A stretch of DNA of 64,000 nt from Lachancea thermotolerans CBS 6340 (lineage: Eukaryota > Ascomycota > Saccharomycetes > Saccharomycetales > Saccharomycetaceae). The position numbers and the translations under genes are program-made. The notes under the pieces are model-generated. The model was given only the letters and a program-made list of their open reading frames with translations, made no database searches and had not been told where the DNA came from. Of the stretch, positions 41,198-50,049 are shown piece by piece. Positions within the stretch are counted from its first letter, which is position 1, and each line of letters begins with the position of its first letter. Location: NCBI RefSeq assembly GCF_000142805.1, contig NC_013083.1, forward strand, positions 62,001 through 126,000, read 5' to 3'.

Positions 41198-43080
41198 GGC
41201 AGCTGGTGGGTCGGGGTTCTGTTGTCCGTGGGAAGACGTGCTGGTAGAGGTGGTGCACCGGCAATTTGGCGAGGAAGCGCGGGCTACGCGGGCTGCGCGT
41301 GCGAAGTGACAGACAGATGCGCGTACGTAGTGACGAATCCCAATGCCGTGGCACATGACATGGGTCACGTGACTAAACAGCTTTCCCACTCACGCGACCA
41401 GAGATCCGCCTCCGAGCACGTGGCAGGTGCGCATCACGCGCCACGGCGCCTCCTCGTAAATGCGGCAGCCTTCGTTTAGCCTCGGCTGCCGCGCTCCTCC
41501 CACCGCATTCCCGACTTTGGACCGTCCGCGATCTGCGCCGGCGTGCACAGCCGCGAGCACCGCAGTGCGGATCCCGACATAACCAGCGACTCGCCGGCCT
41601 TCAGCCCAGCACGCGCCGCCAGCGCCCTCGGCAGGGCCCCGTGACCTGCAGGAACCGTTTGAAACCGTTGCGTTCCCTCGTGCTGCGCCAAAGCCACGGC
41701 CCTCCGCGGCACGCTCCCCGGTCTCCAGCGTCGCGCCCATCAACCTGGACGCGGGCGGCCCCTGCGACCGCCGTTATCTGCACAAGGGTCACGGCTGCTC
41801 GGCTTCGGCGCGCCATCTCGTGACGCGCCCACCGAACGTTCCCGTGCGCCCTGCGTGATTTGCCGCCGATCGCCATTGTTCAGGACAAGTGGCCACCTGC
41901 ACCATAACCGCGCACACACGCAAAGCCCGTTTTGCGTTCCTTGTCTGCGCCAGCATACCCAGCAGAACGGGCGACATACTTCGCAATACATCAGCTGCGG
42001 CGGCAAACACCGCTTTCACCGCATGTTTCAAACCTAAAGTTTCGGCTTTCGGGACACATCGTCGAAAAACTGCTCCGTCGGCGTTTAGCGCTTCCTTTTT
42101 TTCCAAACACAACAACGGTTTCGCTGCCATACAATGGCGTCACAGTGCCAGCTTTCCTTCTTGTTAGTGCGGGAGCACGCGTATCTTTGCAGGATAATCC
42201 CGTTTTTAGGAATGCTCGCGCAGGCAACAGTGCCAGCAATGTGCATTGTCCCAGTCTACACAAGCCGCAGATTTTCGCGCTGATCCGTGCCTTCGGCTTC
42301 TAAAACACCTTGTCCCATTCTAGATGCGCGCAGCAATGCGCATCTGCAGCTCAGAAGTGACGCGAAGGCATGCGTCAGTCTGCGGCAGCCTGCAGCAGAA
42401 AGCGGCGGTATGTCCGTTCAATGGCGCAGACGCCGCCATTGAGCAGCGATCTTGGGTGCACGCAGGCACCTCACTCATCATGTGTTGCAAGCCTTCTGGA
42501 AAGATCAGCCGCCGTGCGCGCGCGGCACACGCCGCACAACATTCTTCCTCGGGCGACTAAACTGCAGAATGCCTCGCTGGCTGCGCAACGGCCTCGGGAA
42601 TGTTGCGCAGAGAGACCACAAAGAACTGCAGTGCCTGCTCGACGGCGGGGCTTTTCGCATGTTCTTGCACTTTATCCGCTTGTCAGGCCGCAGATCCTTG
42701 GCAACGGGGCGTCGGCGGGGGTACAAAGCAGACACGGTTGCAACATCCGAAGAGGAACCTCGGCTGTAAGCCCAGCACCGCGGCAAATCTCGGCTACAAG
42801 GTGCGGCACCACACGAGAGCGCGCTGGCGAACGGTTCGCGCTTGCACGGGGCCCTGCGGGCCCCGCGGGGAGCCGCTGAAGCCGGGGCGCGGAAGCTGGG
42901 GGACGCTGAAGTTGGGGGTTTACGAGCAGGGAGCGTTGGAGTGTCGGGCGTACCGTTCAGGCGTGCAGCCGAGGGTGCAGCCGGGGGAGAAGCCGAGGGC
43001 GGCATGCGAGAGCCGTACGCGAGGGCGAGCGCGGGGTGCGCGCGAGGGGTATAAGAGCATGGCGGGCAGGAGGGGCGCGG

Positions 43081-43375
43081 GTCACGTGCCACGAAGGTCT
43101 ACGAGAGTAATGTGGGAGCGCGTGATGTGAGAGTGGCACGTGACTGGGAAACCACGCGCACGTGACATCGCTATACACGGACCGAACGTCGACTACGTAC
43201 CACCAGGGACGAGAAGCACTACGCACGGACATCACTCTGTACTTGAATCACGTGTGAGCGGTCACGTCCTACGAATGTCCCTACATACGGCGCGACGCCC
43301 GCTTTGCGCTCGGACCCTCGATGACGTAACCTTCCTCAAGCCTTTTCCAGCCCGCCCAGCGTGCGTGCACGTGAC
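43081..43375. promoter_or_regulatory. Cluster of five RTCACGTG sites upstream of ARB1
   Basis: CACGTG at 43083, 43137, 43159, 43249 and 43368; each is flanked to give GTCACGTG or ATCACGTG on one strand, the full Cbf1 consensus. A partial site GGTCACGTC lies at 43259. Diverged copies of the segment around GCGGGTCACGT...ACGAA...GTC occur at about 43077 and 43255, suggesting local duplication. Confidence 0.7.
43167..43179 (+). promoter_or_regulatory. Abf1-type site inside the CACGTG cluster
   Basis: ATCGCTATACACG fits RTCRYNNNNNACG, the general regulatory factor Abf1. It lies about 560 bp before ARB1. The consensus is loose, so chance is possible. Confidence 0.4.
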
Positions 43376-43740
43376 ACCGCCGTCGTCCTCCGCCGCAATA
43401 ACGGCCGCCGCGTCCCGCAGAAGAAACAAGGCGGCAGCGAAGGCGTGAGAAAAAAATCGAGAAAAAAGAGCAGTCACCCGGCACGGAGGTCAAATTTTTT
43501 TATCTTAACACGCCGGTACAGTCCAAGTACAAGAAACCGCCCTCTCTGCAGCTCCCCATCGCAAGCGAACCAGTGCACATTCTCCGTGGACTGAACAAAC
43601 ACAGACCAGCTACATCTCCGGAATCTTCCTCCCCCAAGGACTAATTCCATTCGAGCCCACCCCGCATCGATAGCAGAGACCCGCTTGCATCTAGTTTCGA
43701 CCGCCTCGCGCACCGCACAGCTCGCAGTACAACCGCCATC

Positions 43741-45564
43741 ATGCCTCCAGCGTCCGCTTCCAAAGCCAAGAGAGAAGCCAAGAAGGCTGAGAGAGAGGCC
43801 AAGAGACTCGCAGAGGGTAAGACCGTGCGCTCTTCCAAGAAGAAGGAGGGCACCGAGGACGAGGCCGAGGCCGCCGCCAAGGAGATCGCGCAGATGAAGC
43901 TCCAGCTCGACAAGGACGGTATCTCCGACCGTGTCGTGACCGGTGTGCTCGACTCCCTGGAGACCTCGCGAGACGTCAAGATGTCCTCTGTCTCGCTGCT
44001 TTTCCACGGTAAGGTGCTGATCCAGGACTCGCAGCTGGAACTCAACTACGGCCGTCGTTACGGTCTGCTGGGTGAGAACGGCTGCGGTAAGTCCACCTTC
44101 CTGAAGTCGCTCGCCACTAGAGAGTACCCCATCCCCGAGCACATCGACGTCTACCTATTGGACGAGCCCGCCGAGCCTTCCGAGTTCTCGGCTCTGGACT
44201 ACGTCGTCAACGAGGCCCAAAACGAGCTGAAGCGTCTAGAGGACCTCGTCGAGAAGACCATCCTGGATGAGGGCCCCGAGTCCGACGTCCTCGAGGGTCT
44301 GTACGAGAGAATGGACTCCCTGGATCCAAGCACCTTCGAGAGCAGAGCCGCCGTCATCCTGATCGGTCTGGGTTTCAACTCTCAGACCATCAAAAAGAAG
44401 ACCAAGGACATGTCCGGTGGTTGGAAAATGCGTGTCGCCCTGGCCAAGGCCCTGTTCGTCAAGCCTACCCTCTTGTTGCTCGACGACCCAACTGCCCATT
44501 TGGACTTGGAAGCCTGTGTCTGGCTGGAAGAATACTTGAAGAGATTTGATAGAACTCTGGTGTTGGTTTCCCACTCCCAGGATTTCTTGAACGGTGTTTG
44601 TACCAACATGATCGACATGAGACTGCAGAAGCTGATTGCCTACGGTGGTAACTTCGACTCTTACGTCAAGACCCGTACCGAACAGGAGACCAATCAGATG
44701 AAGCAGTACGCTAAGCAGCAAGAAGAAATCGCCCACATCAAGAAGTTCATTGCCTCCGCCGGTACTTACGCGAACTTGGTCAGACAGGCCAAGTCCAGAC
44801 AAAAGATTCTAGATAAGATGGAGGCCGACGGTCTGATCGAGCCCGTCGTTCCAGACAAGGTCTTCTCTTTCCGTTTCCCAGAAGTCGAGAGATTGCCTCC
44901 TCCAGTGTTGGCTTTCGACGATATCTCCTTCGCCTACGACGGCAAGGCCGAGAACAACCTGTACGAACACTTGAACTTCGGTGTTGACATGGACTCCAGA
45001 GTCGCTTTGGTCGGTCCTAACGGTGTGGGTAAATCCACTCTGTTGAAAATCATGACCGGTGAGCTGTCAGCGCAGTCCGGTCGTGTCTCGCGTCACACCC
45101 ACGTCAAACTAGGCGTGTATTCTCAGCATTCTCAGGAACAACTGGACTTGAACAAGTCTCCTCTAGAGTTTGTTCGTGACAAATTCCCCCACATTTCTCA
45201 GGACTTTCAGTACTGGAGAGGCCAGCTAGGCCGCTACGGTTTGACTGGTGAAGGCCAAACTTCCCAGATGGGTACTTTGTCCGAGGGTCAGCGTTCCCGT
45301 GTCGTCTTCGCTCTTTTGGCTCTACAAGCCCCTAATGTGCTACTGCTCGACGAACCTACTAACGGTCTGGATATCGCAACCATTGACTCTCTGGCCGAGG
45401 CCATCAACGACTTTAACGGTGGTGTCGTTGTCGTCTCCCACGACTTCAGGCTGCTAGATAAAATCGCCAAGGACATTTTCGTTGTGGAGAACAAGACTGC
45501 CACTAGATGGGACGGCTCTATTTTGGACTACAAGAACAAGCTGGCCAAGAATGTTGTATTGTAA
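43741..45564 (+). CDS. ARB1: Arb1, ABC-F ATPase of ribosome biogenesis
   Basis: A 607-residue protein (S. cerevisiae 610) with two ABC domains and no membrane segment; it acts in 40S and 60S maturation and shuttles to the nucleus. An N-terminal Lys/Glu/Ala-rich extension (about 1-60) precedes ABC1 with Walker A GENGCGKS (about 110-117), signature SGGWKMR and Walker B LLLLDDPTAHLD. ABC2 has GPNGVGKS (about 425), LSEGQRSR and LLLDEPTNGLD. The ABC-F linker lies between. Codon use is biased for high expression, and GC at third positions is very high in the first third. Divergent from COG1. Confidence 0.98.
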   Translation: MPPASASKAKREAKKAEREAKRLAEGKTVRSSKKKEGTEDEAEAAAKEIAQMKLQLDKDGISDRVVTGVLDSLETSRDVKMSSVSLLFHGKVLIQDSQLELNYGRRYGLLGENGCGKSTFLKSLATREYPIPEHIDVYLLDEPAEPSEFSALDYVVNEAQNELKRLEDLVEKTILDEGPESDVLEGLYERMDSLDPSTFESRAAVILIGLGFNSQTIKKKTKDMSGGWKMRVALAKALFVKPTLLLLDDPTAHLDLEACVWLEEYLKRFDRTLVLVSHSQDFLNGVCTNMIDMRLQKLIAYGGNFDSYVKTRTEQETNQMKQYAKQQEEIAHIKKFIASAGTYANLVRQAKSRQKILDKMEADGLIEPVVPDKVFSFRFPEVERLPPPVLAFDDISFAYDGKAENNLYEHLNFGVDMDSRVALVGPNGVGKSTLLKIMTGELSAQSGRVSRHTHVKLGVYSQHSQEQLDLNKSPLEFVRDKFPHISQDFQYWRGQLGRYGLTGEGQTSQMGTLSEGQRSRVVFALLALQAPNVLLLDEPTNGLDIATIDSLAEAINDFNGGVVVVSHDFRLLDKIAKDIFVVENKTATRWDGSILDYKNKLAKNVVL

Positions 45565-46670
45565 ACTCACCCATATATATTATATAATAACTGCACCCGA
45601 GTTAATTTCCGTAAGCTGTTGTGAGCCTTGTCTGCCGCGCCAGCCCCCCTATGGCAAGATAGTATTGATTATATTGTAACCGCTTTTGCGTGCATTGATC
45701 GTTCGGGTCCCAAGAATTCCGTTTGGCCCCAAATACACTCATTATATTTTGTAGTTACCGCGTTTGTCCCGTGCCATAACTAGGACAGGGTGTCTAATCG
45801 GACATGAAATTAGACAGTGCATGGAAAGCGAACGAAAAGAAAATTGCTGGCGCGCCAGGAAGGGATAGAACAAGAACTATCACCTGGCTGCCACAACTAT
45901 AGCTGCCTGAGAAAGCATGGCATGGCGCTTTTTCCCAGCCAAACTTCGCACCTCTCTTGATGCTGCTTCCTCACTATACGGCTAGGTTTGCCCCGCATCA
46001 TATCGCGTTTTTTGTAGTCATAACGCATCAGCTTCTGTCACAAACTCTGGTAAGTCTGTGGCACTATCGATGCCAAGAATCTACTTTCATTGGATGTTCT
46101 GCATGTAAAATTTCGCCGCGACGATACAGTTCACATCTACCGTTAAATTGGCACAGCACAACGAGGCGCAAAAAATAGTTGCGCAGCATCCCGCCGTAGT
46201 CCTTCCAATAATTTGTGAGCGTATAAATGGTGCAACGTTTGAATGTCCCATGCAATCTCTCGCATTCTTTACAGCTAACCCATTCACGATTCTAACACTG
46301 CCAAGAAATTTCAATTCCGATGACGTGTAATGTCTAATAATGAAAACCACGGAGCTCCAGCTTTCTAAACTATTTTTGGGATTCCCAGGTTCTTCCAATA
46401 AATTTTTACCTGTCGAACGGTGGGTAAATACAAGAGTTTGGCCATCAGAGGAAAGCAACCAGCTTCCCTAGAATTAGAATAAAACTTTGAAAAGGTTACT
46501 ACCGAAGCGTATGCGCGCAGCACATGAAATAGAGTTTTCAAAATCAGCTAGGCGCAGTTCTTAAATAGTGCTATAAAGGTCAAACTAAGTAAGGCAGTGC
46601 GACCCCGCAAAAAAAAAATCCAAAAAAAAAAAAAAATCCAAAAAAACCCAAATACGAAGATGCCAGATCT
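45565..46670. other. Long tail-to-tail gap ARB1 / EDC1
   Basis: 1.1 kb between two converging genes, where other convergent pairs in this window are separated by -4 to 168 bp, or 405 bp at most. It holds no convincing gene. A 123-codon minus frame (46087-46458) is open but has no recognised domain. Its EDC1 end carries the poly(A)/poly(U) tract listed next. Confidence 0.6.
46609..46646 (-). promoter_or_regulatory. EDC1: Poly(U) tract in the EDC1 3' UTR
   Basis: Plus-strand A runs of 10 (46609-46618), 15 (46622-46636) and 7 (46640-46646) read as three U runs beginning 24 nt after the stop. S. cerevisiae EDC1 mRNA has a 3'-UTR poly(U) tract linked to decapping without deadenylation, as I recall the published work. 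Confidence 0.75.
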
Positions 46671-47738
46671 TCAAGTAAAGCTTGGTTTGGGAAGGTTTGT
46701 AATTGAGGGTAAGCTTGTGGCAAACGAAGCACCAGCATAACCGCCGCGTCCAAGTTTCCCGCTTGTGCGAGTTTTCTTGGAAGGCTTCTTGGAGCCCGAT
46801 GCGCCCGTAGAAGAGGAAGTAGAATTGGAAGTAGCACTAGAGCTTCTTGGCTCCTCTGGAAGTGCTGTCACAGGCCCGCTGCATTCCGTTGAGCTTGAAA
46901 TAGAAGTTGGCGCAGAAGCAGGTGAGAAAGTCTGTTGAAACATCTGAGGTGGAGGAACGTTGTTGAGAGATGGCGGGGTATGAGGGAAATGACCGGGCAT
47001 TATCGTCACAGGTGGCGGTGGGTGAGGCATACCAAAGAAAGGAGGAGCCTGCTGTGCCGGAAGGCCCATAAGAGGGGCCTGGGGCGACGTAAAGTAAGGC
47101 ATGGCACCTGTAGACAGGGCATAATTGGGTTGGTGTGCGCCCGCAGGTAGCGGCAACGAGGAAAACTGAGGATGGTGATAAGGATAGCCTGCGTTGAACT
47201 GCTGATGTTGCTGGTACTGGTTCTGCTGAAACTGATTCTGCTGATGTTGTTGTTGATAAAGTCCGGGTTGGTGGGGAAGCGGCGAGATTGTCAGCGGCGC
47301 GGCCATCGAAAGCGGCAGCGGTGATACCACAGGTGATGCGTTAGCCACTGACTGCGGCGTCAGCTGGCGCACGGCCGAACGCTCAAGAACGCTCGGAGAT
47401 TTCGCCGGCGTGGTGTCCACGTGACTAGGGCTGCTGTCTTTGCTGCGGTTCTTTTTCTGTGCGCTCTCGCGAGCTTCGTACGGCCTCGGGGCGCTGGAGC
47501 TCTCGTGGTTCTTCCTGCCGTACTGCTTCTTGCTAGAGTTGCCAAAGTCAGGCTTTTCGCCGTTGGGCAGTGTCTGCGGCTTTGGTAACACTTCAGCTGC
47601 TGAGGCCTCCTGCCGGGTCCGGTTCTTTCGAGTGCTCCTTGTCTGTTTTTTCTCAGGCTTCTGCAGTTGGCTGGACTTGTTCTTTCCAGCTGCAGGCAGC
47701 CGCCGCGAGCTGTTGAGGTACATCGTATCCGTGGACAT
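46671..47738 (-). CDS. EDC1: Edc1/Edc2, enhancer of mRNA decapping
   Basis: A 355-residue protein, longer than S. cerevisiae Edc1 (175) and Edc2 (145). It activates Dcp1-Dcp2. The N-terminal TMYLNSSRRLP (residues ~5-15) is a conserved family motif. The C-terminus combines the Dcp2-activating YAGxxF motif (YAGASF) with the Dcp1-binding Pro-rich motif (NLPKPSF) at the very end. The middle is Gln/Pro/Asn-rich and disordered (about 150-300), which accounts for the extra length. Single pre-duplication gene for EDC1/EDC2. Confidence 0.93.
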   Translation of the reverse strand: MSTDTMYLNSSRRLPAAGKNKSSQLQKPEKKQTRSTRKNRTRQEASAAEVLPKPQTLPNGEKPDFGNSSKKQYGRKNHESSSAPRPYEARESAQKKNRSKDSSPSHVDTTPAKSPSVLERSAVRQLTPQSVANASPVVSPLPLSMAAPLTISPLPHQPGLYQQQHQQNQFQQNQYQQHQQFNAGYPYHHPQFSSLPLPAGAHQPNYALSTGAMPYFTSPQAPLMGLPAQQAPPFFGMPHPPPPVTIMPGHFPHTPPSLNNVPPPQMFQQTFSPASAPTSISSSTECSGPVTALPEEPRSSSATSNSTSSSTGASGSKKPSKKTRTSGKLGRGGYAGASFATSLPSITNLPKPSFT

Positions 47739-48059
47739 TCTGCTTCGAGCGATAATCCTTTCAGTTTCGCAAATGTGTCAACAAGAAAACGAAAATAACA
47801 CGCGGAGAATGGCGATTGTAGTACAGTTAAAGTAGGAAGAGTCTGTGCGGAAGTGCGAAAAAACTTGTTATAGGCGTTTGTTCGTGCTTTCCTTTGTGAT
47901 AATAAGCTTATCTTGCTGTAGTGCATGGAAAGGAGGAGCTTCTTGGAAAGGTAAAGTTATTTTAATTAAAAATTTTTGTGATATCGAACCACGTGATATA
48001 TACCTAGTTGATAACACCCCTTCAAGCGTTCGAGCCTACGATGGAATAGCCCCGCCATG
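47739..48059. other. EDC1 promoter / YER034W-like 3' flank
   Basis: 321 bp. It contains ATCACGTG in reverse (CACGTG at 47990-47995) and AAAAATTTTT at 47968-47977, an RRPE-like core. No ORF of note. Confidence 0.5.
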
Positions 48060-48593
48060 TCAAATGAGTTCGTCGAGAAAGTTCTGCTCAGACTCAAGCT
48101 CGGCTGGCACAGCTGAAGGCTGTGGTTTCGTAGTGCCGCTTGTATTTCCGCCACTCTTCACGGCACTCGATTTGACTGCTGAATTTGGCGCTGAGGAATT
48201 CGGCGCCTGTGCCGGCTTGGCGTCCGCATTAGGAACGACATCTCTTTGTAGTAGGCTGTTGAGTTCGGCTACCGTCATTGAATCGAGATTCTTGCGCGTC
48301 ATTGGCAACACGCTTTTGGCTGCAGATCCGCTCTCAACATCCCTACCTTTCAGTACTTCTTTGAGTTTCTTATTAACGTTCTGCGCGTCGAAATCGTCTT
48401 GCCCATGGGCCATGGAGATGTCCTCATGGTACCTGTAGTCATTGGCCTGCAGCTCTGGCTCTGGGGGCGGCAGCTCCTCAGACTTGTTGAGGGCGCGATA
48501 TTTACGATCACTTGGAGTCGCATGTTTGCGCTTAAGCTTCTCCTTATCGAAGAACTTCTTCCTGTTGTCCCTCTTAAGAGCGTATGGATCCAT
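48060..48593 (-). CDS. YER034W-like protein, function unknown
   Basis: A 177-residue, highly charged protein (S. cerevisiae YER034W 185). The conserved-looking start is MDPYALKRDNRKKFFDKEKL, followed by a short segment with RKYRALNK, an acidic stretch, and a repeat of hydrophobic-spaced residues (LDSMTVAELNSLLQRD, about 125-140). The end EQNFLDELI resembles short interaction motifs. No membrane segment or enzyme motif is seen. Position beside EDC1/EDC2 matches YER034W next to EDC2 (YER035W). Confidence 0.8.
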   Translation of the reverse strand: MDPYALKRDNRKKFFDKEKLKRKHATPSDRKYRALNKSEELPPPEPELQANDYRYHEDISMAHGQDDFDAQNVNKKLKEVLKGRDVESGSAAKSVLPMTRKNLDSMTVAELNSLLQRDVVPNADAKPAQAPNSSAPNSAVKSSAVKSGGNTSGTTKPQPSAVPAELESEQNFLDELI

Positions 48594-48692
48594 GCTCTTC
48601 GATTCCCGGATACAGCGTTGGACTCGTTAAGCCAAAACGACCATTAGAATTTAGGTATAACTGGTACTTGTATACGGCCTTGCACGCAAGCT

Positions 48693-49550
48693 TCAAACCA
48701 CCACCAGCGGGTCGGAGTCGGTGGCGCTCACGATGCATTCCACGCCTGCACGAGCTAGTTCATGCTGCATAACGTGCTTCAAGAAACCGCGCTCGGTGTT
48801 TGAGTGATTACACACAATCACGGCTTTGCCCATTTCTTTGAGCCTGAGAACCTCATGATGCGACATCTCACCGGTGAAGTATAGGTCCACATCTTGCTTT
48901 AGGGCCTTGAACACACCAGAACCACTGCCAGCACAAAGCGCGACGCTGCGGACTTCGAAATCGGCCAAAGGGTCCTTCACGGCAACTTGCAAATGGGGGA
49001 TTTCAAGGGCGCTCTTGACTTGGCTGATAATGTCTTTCAGGTGAACAACAGTACTAAATGATACAACGCGGCCGTATCCGACCTCGCATTCAAGCTCGCC
49101 TTGCTCGGGCGTAACCTTCTCTATGCTGACACTTGATTTCAGAAGCGATTGGTCACGAACCAAACTATGTGCCAACCAGTCGTTGACGCCGTTTTTTGCG
49201 GCGTCCACAGCAGTGTGAGGACAGTAGACACTGATTCCGCTCTGAATCAACTTGATAGCTGAGCGATGCTGCGAATTCGACCATGGACTCAACCGCTTCC
49301 AACTAGGGAAAATGAATGGGTGGTAAGCCAGCACCAGACTACAATCATTAGCCACAGCTTCCTCTGCCACTGAAGCCGTCAGATCGACTGTCAGTAGCAC
49401 TTTAGGTTTCTCCACAGAAGATTGCGGTGCTGAGCAGTCGATTAGCAGTCCAGTGTTGTCCCAACTAGCGTCAGCGTAGCTCGCGGGGTATAACTTTGTG
49501 ATTTTCTCAATCAAAAGCTTCAATTGTGGTTTTGATAATGCTTTGCTCAT
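48693..49550 (-). CDS. NIF3: Nif3, conserved dinuclear-metal-binding protein (YbgI/NIF3 family)
   Basis: A 285-residue protein (S. cerevisiae 288). The family is universal, forms toroidal hexamers with two metal ions, and its substrate is unclear; the yeast protein interacts with Ngg1. Family motifs are ASWDNTGLL near the start, LAYHPFIF, YCPHTAVDAAKNGVNDWLA (metal His and Asp), LCAGSGSGV and GEMSHHEVL (metal His and Glu). Divergent from BOL2. Confidence 0.95.
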   Translation of the reverse strand: MSKALSKPQLKLLIEKITKLYPASYADASWDNTGLLIDCSAPQSSVEKPKVLLTVDLTASVAEEAVANDCSLVLAYHPFIFPSWKRLSPWSNSQHRSAIKLIQSGISVYCPHTAVDAAKNGVNDWLAHSLVRDQSLLKSSVSIEKVTPEQGELECEVGYGRVVSFSTVVHLKDIISQVKSALEIPHLQVAVKDPLADFEVRSVALCAGSGSGVFKALKQDVDLYFTGEMSHHEVLRLKEMGKAVIVCNHSNTERGFLKHVMQHELARAGVECIVSATDSDPLVVV

Positions 49551-49702
49551 GTTCTTAACAGGTTGCCGGTCTATTACTCAGAGGTCAATGGATTGTGTAG
49601 CTCAATAAAACTTTCAAGCTTTCTTTGCCATAAGATTATTTTACAAATTATCTACAACGCTTCGGAAATTAACACTCAAAGCCACCTTCCACGAAACAAT
49701 AC

Positions 49703-49960
49703 ATGTCGGTAAGTCAGCAAGTAATCAAAGATAAGCTCCAAGCATCGATCGGTGACATATACCACATTATCATCACTGATACCTCAAATGGCTGTGGTCA
49801 ATCATTTGACGTGATAGTGGTCAGTGACACCTTCGAAGGTAAGAACAAGTTACAGAGGTGCCGATTGGTTAATGGAGCGCTAAAGGAAGAGGTGGCTCAA
49901 ATCCACGCCTTTGGTTGCAAGTGCTTCACTACAGCTGAGTGGTCCAAGTTGGTAGTTTAA
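49703..49960 (+). CDS. BOL2: Bol2/Fra2, BolA-like iron-sensing partner of Grx3/4
   Basis: An 85-residue protein; S. cerevisiae Fra2 is 120, with the extra residues all N-terminal. With Grx3/Grx4 and Fra1 it passes the Fe-S status to Aft1/2 and so controls the iron regulon. The BolA fold covers the whole protein: DIYHIIITDTSNGCGQSFD and the HAFGCKC segment with the [2Fe-2S] His ligand. A GTAAGT just after the ATG is not an intron start, since the frame reads on. Confidence 0.94.
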   Translation: MSVSQQVIKDKLQASIGDIYHIIITDTSNGCGQSFDVIVVSDTFEGKNKLQRCRLVNGALKEEVAQIHAFGCKCFTTAEWSKLVV

Positions 49961-50049
49961 AGAAGAGAGAGGATTACATGTGTAACATTTAGAATTCAAT
50001 TACAAGTCGTTAATCATATGCATAGATACGTGCCCCAGGCTTCCGATTT

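Larger units (their letters stand above)
41198..43740. other. Large GC-rich divergent intergenic region COG1 / ARB1
   Basis: 2.54 kb with no supportable gene; sample lines run to about 80 percent GC (around 42841-42900). Overlapping frames on both strands (42370-42879 plus, 42505-43092 minus, 42600-43130 plus) have Arg/Ala/Pro-rich noise-like translations expected of GC-rich DNA. It contains a perfect 7-bp-arm hairpin at 42848-42864 (GGGGCCC-TGC-GGGCCCC), GTCACGTGAC at 41364-41373, and the CACGTG cluster next to ARB1. Other intergenic regions here are mostly 100-800 bp. Confidence 0.7.

Noticed and set aside
41198-41389. 64-codon N-terminal extension of COG1
   Set aside because: The open frame starts at GTG; its first ATG (41356) precedes Arg/His/Ser-rich residues and crosses a GTCACGTGAC site. 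The conserved Cog1 start is at 41197.
42370-43130. Overlapping 169-195-codon ORFs on both strands in the COG1-ARB1 gap
   Set aside because: Long open frames are expected in very GC-rich DNA; translations are Arg/Ala/Pro/Ser-rich with no recognisable domain.
45670-45720. B-box-like GTTCGGGTCC at about 45701
   Set aside because: The conserved A is replaced and no A box or cloverleaf could be placed upstream.
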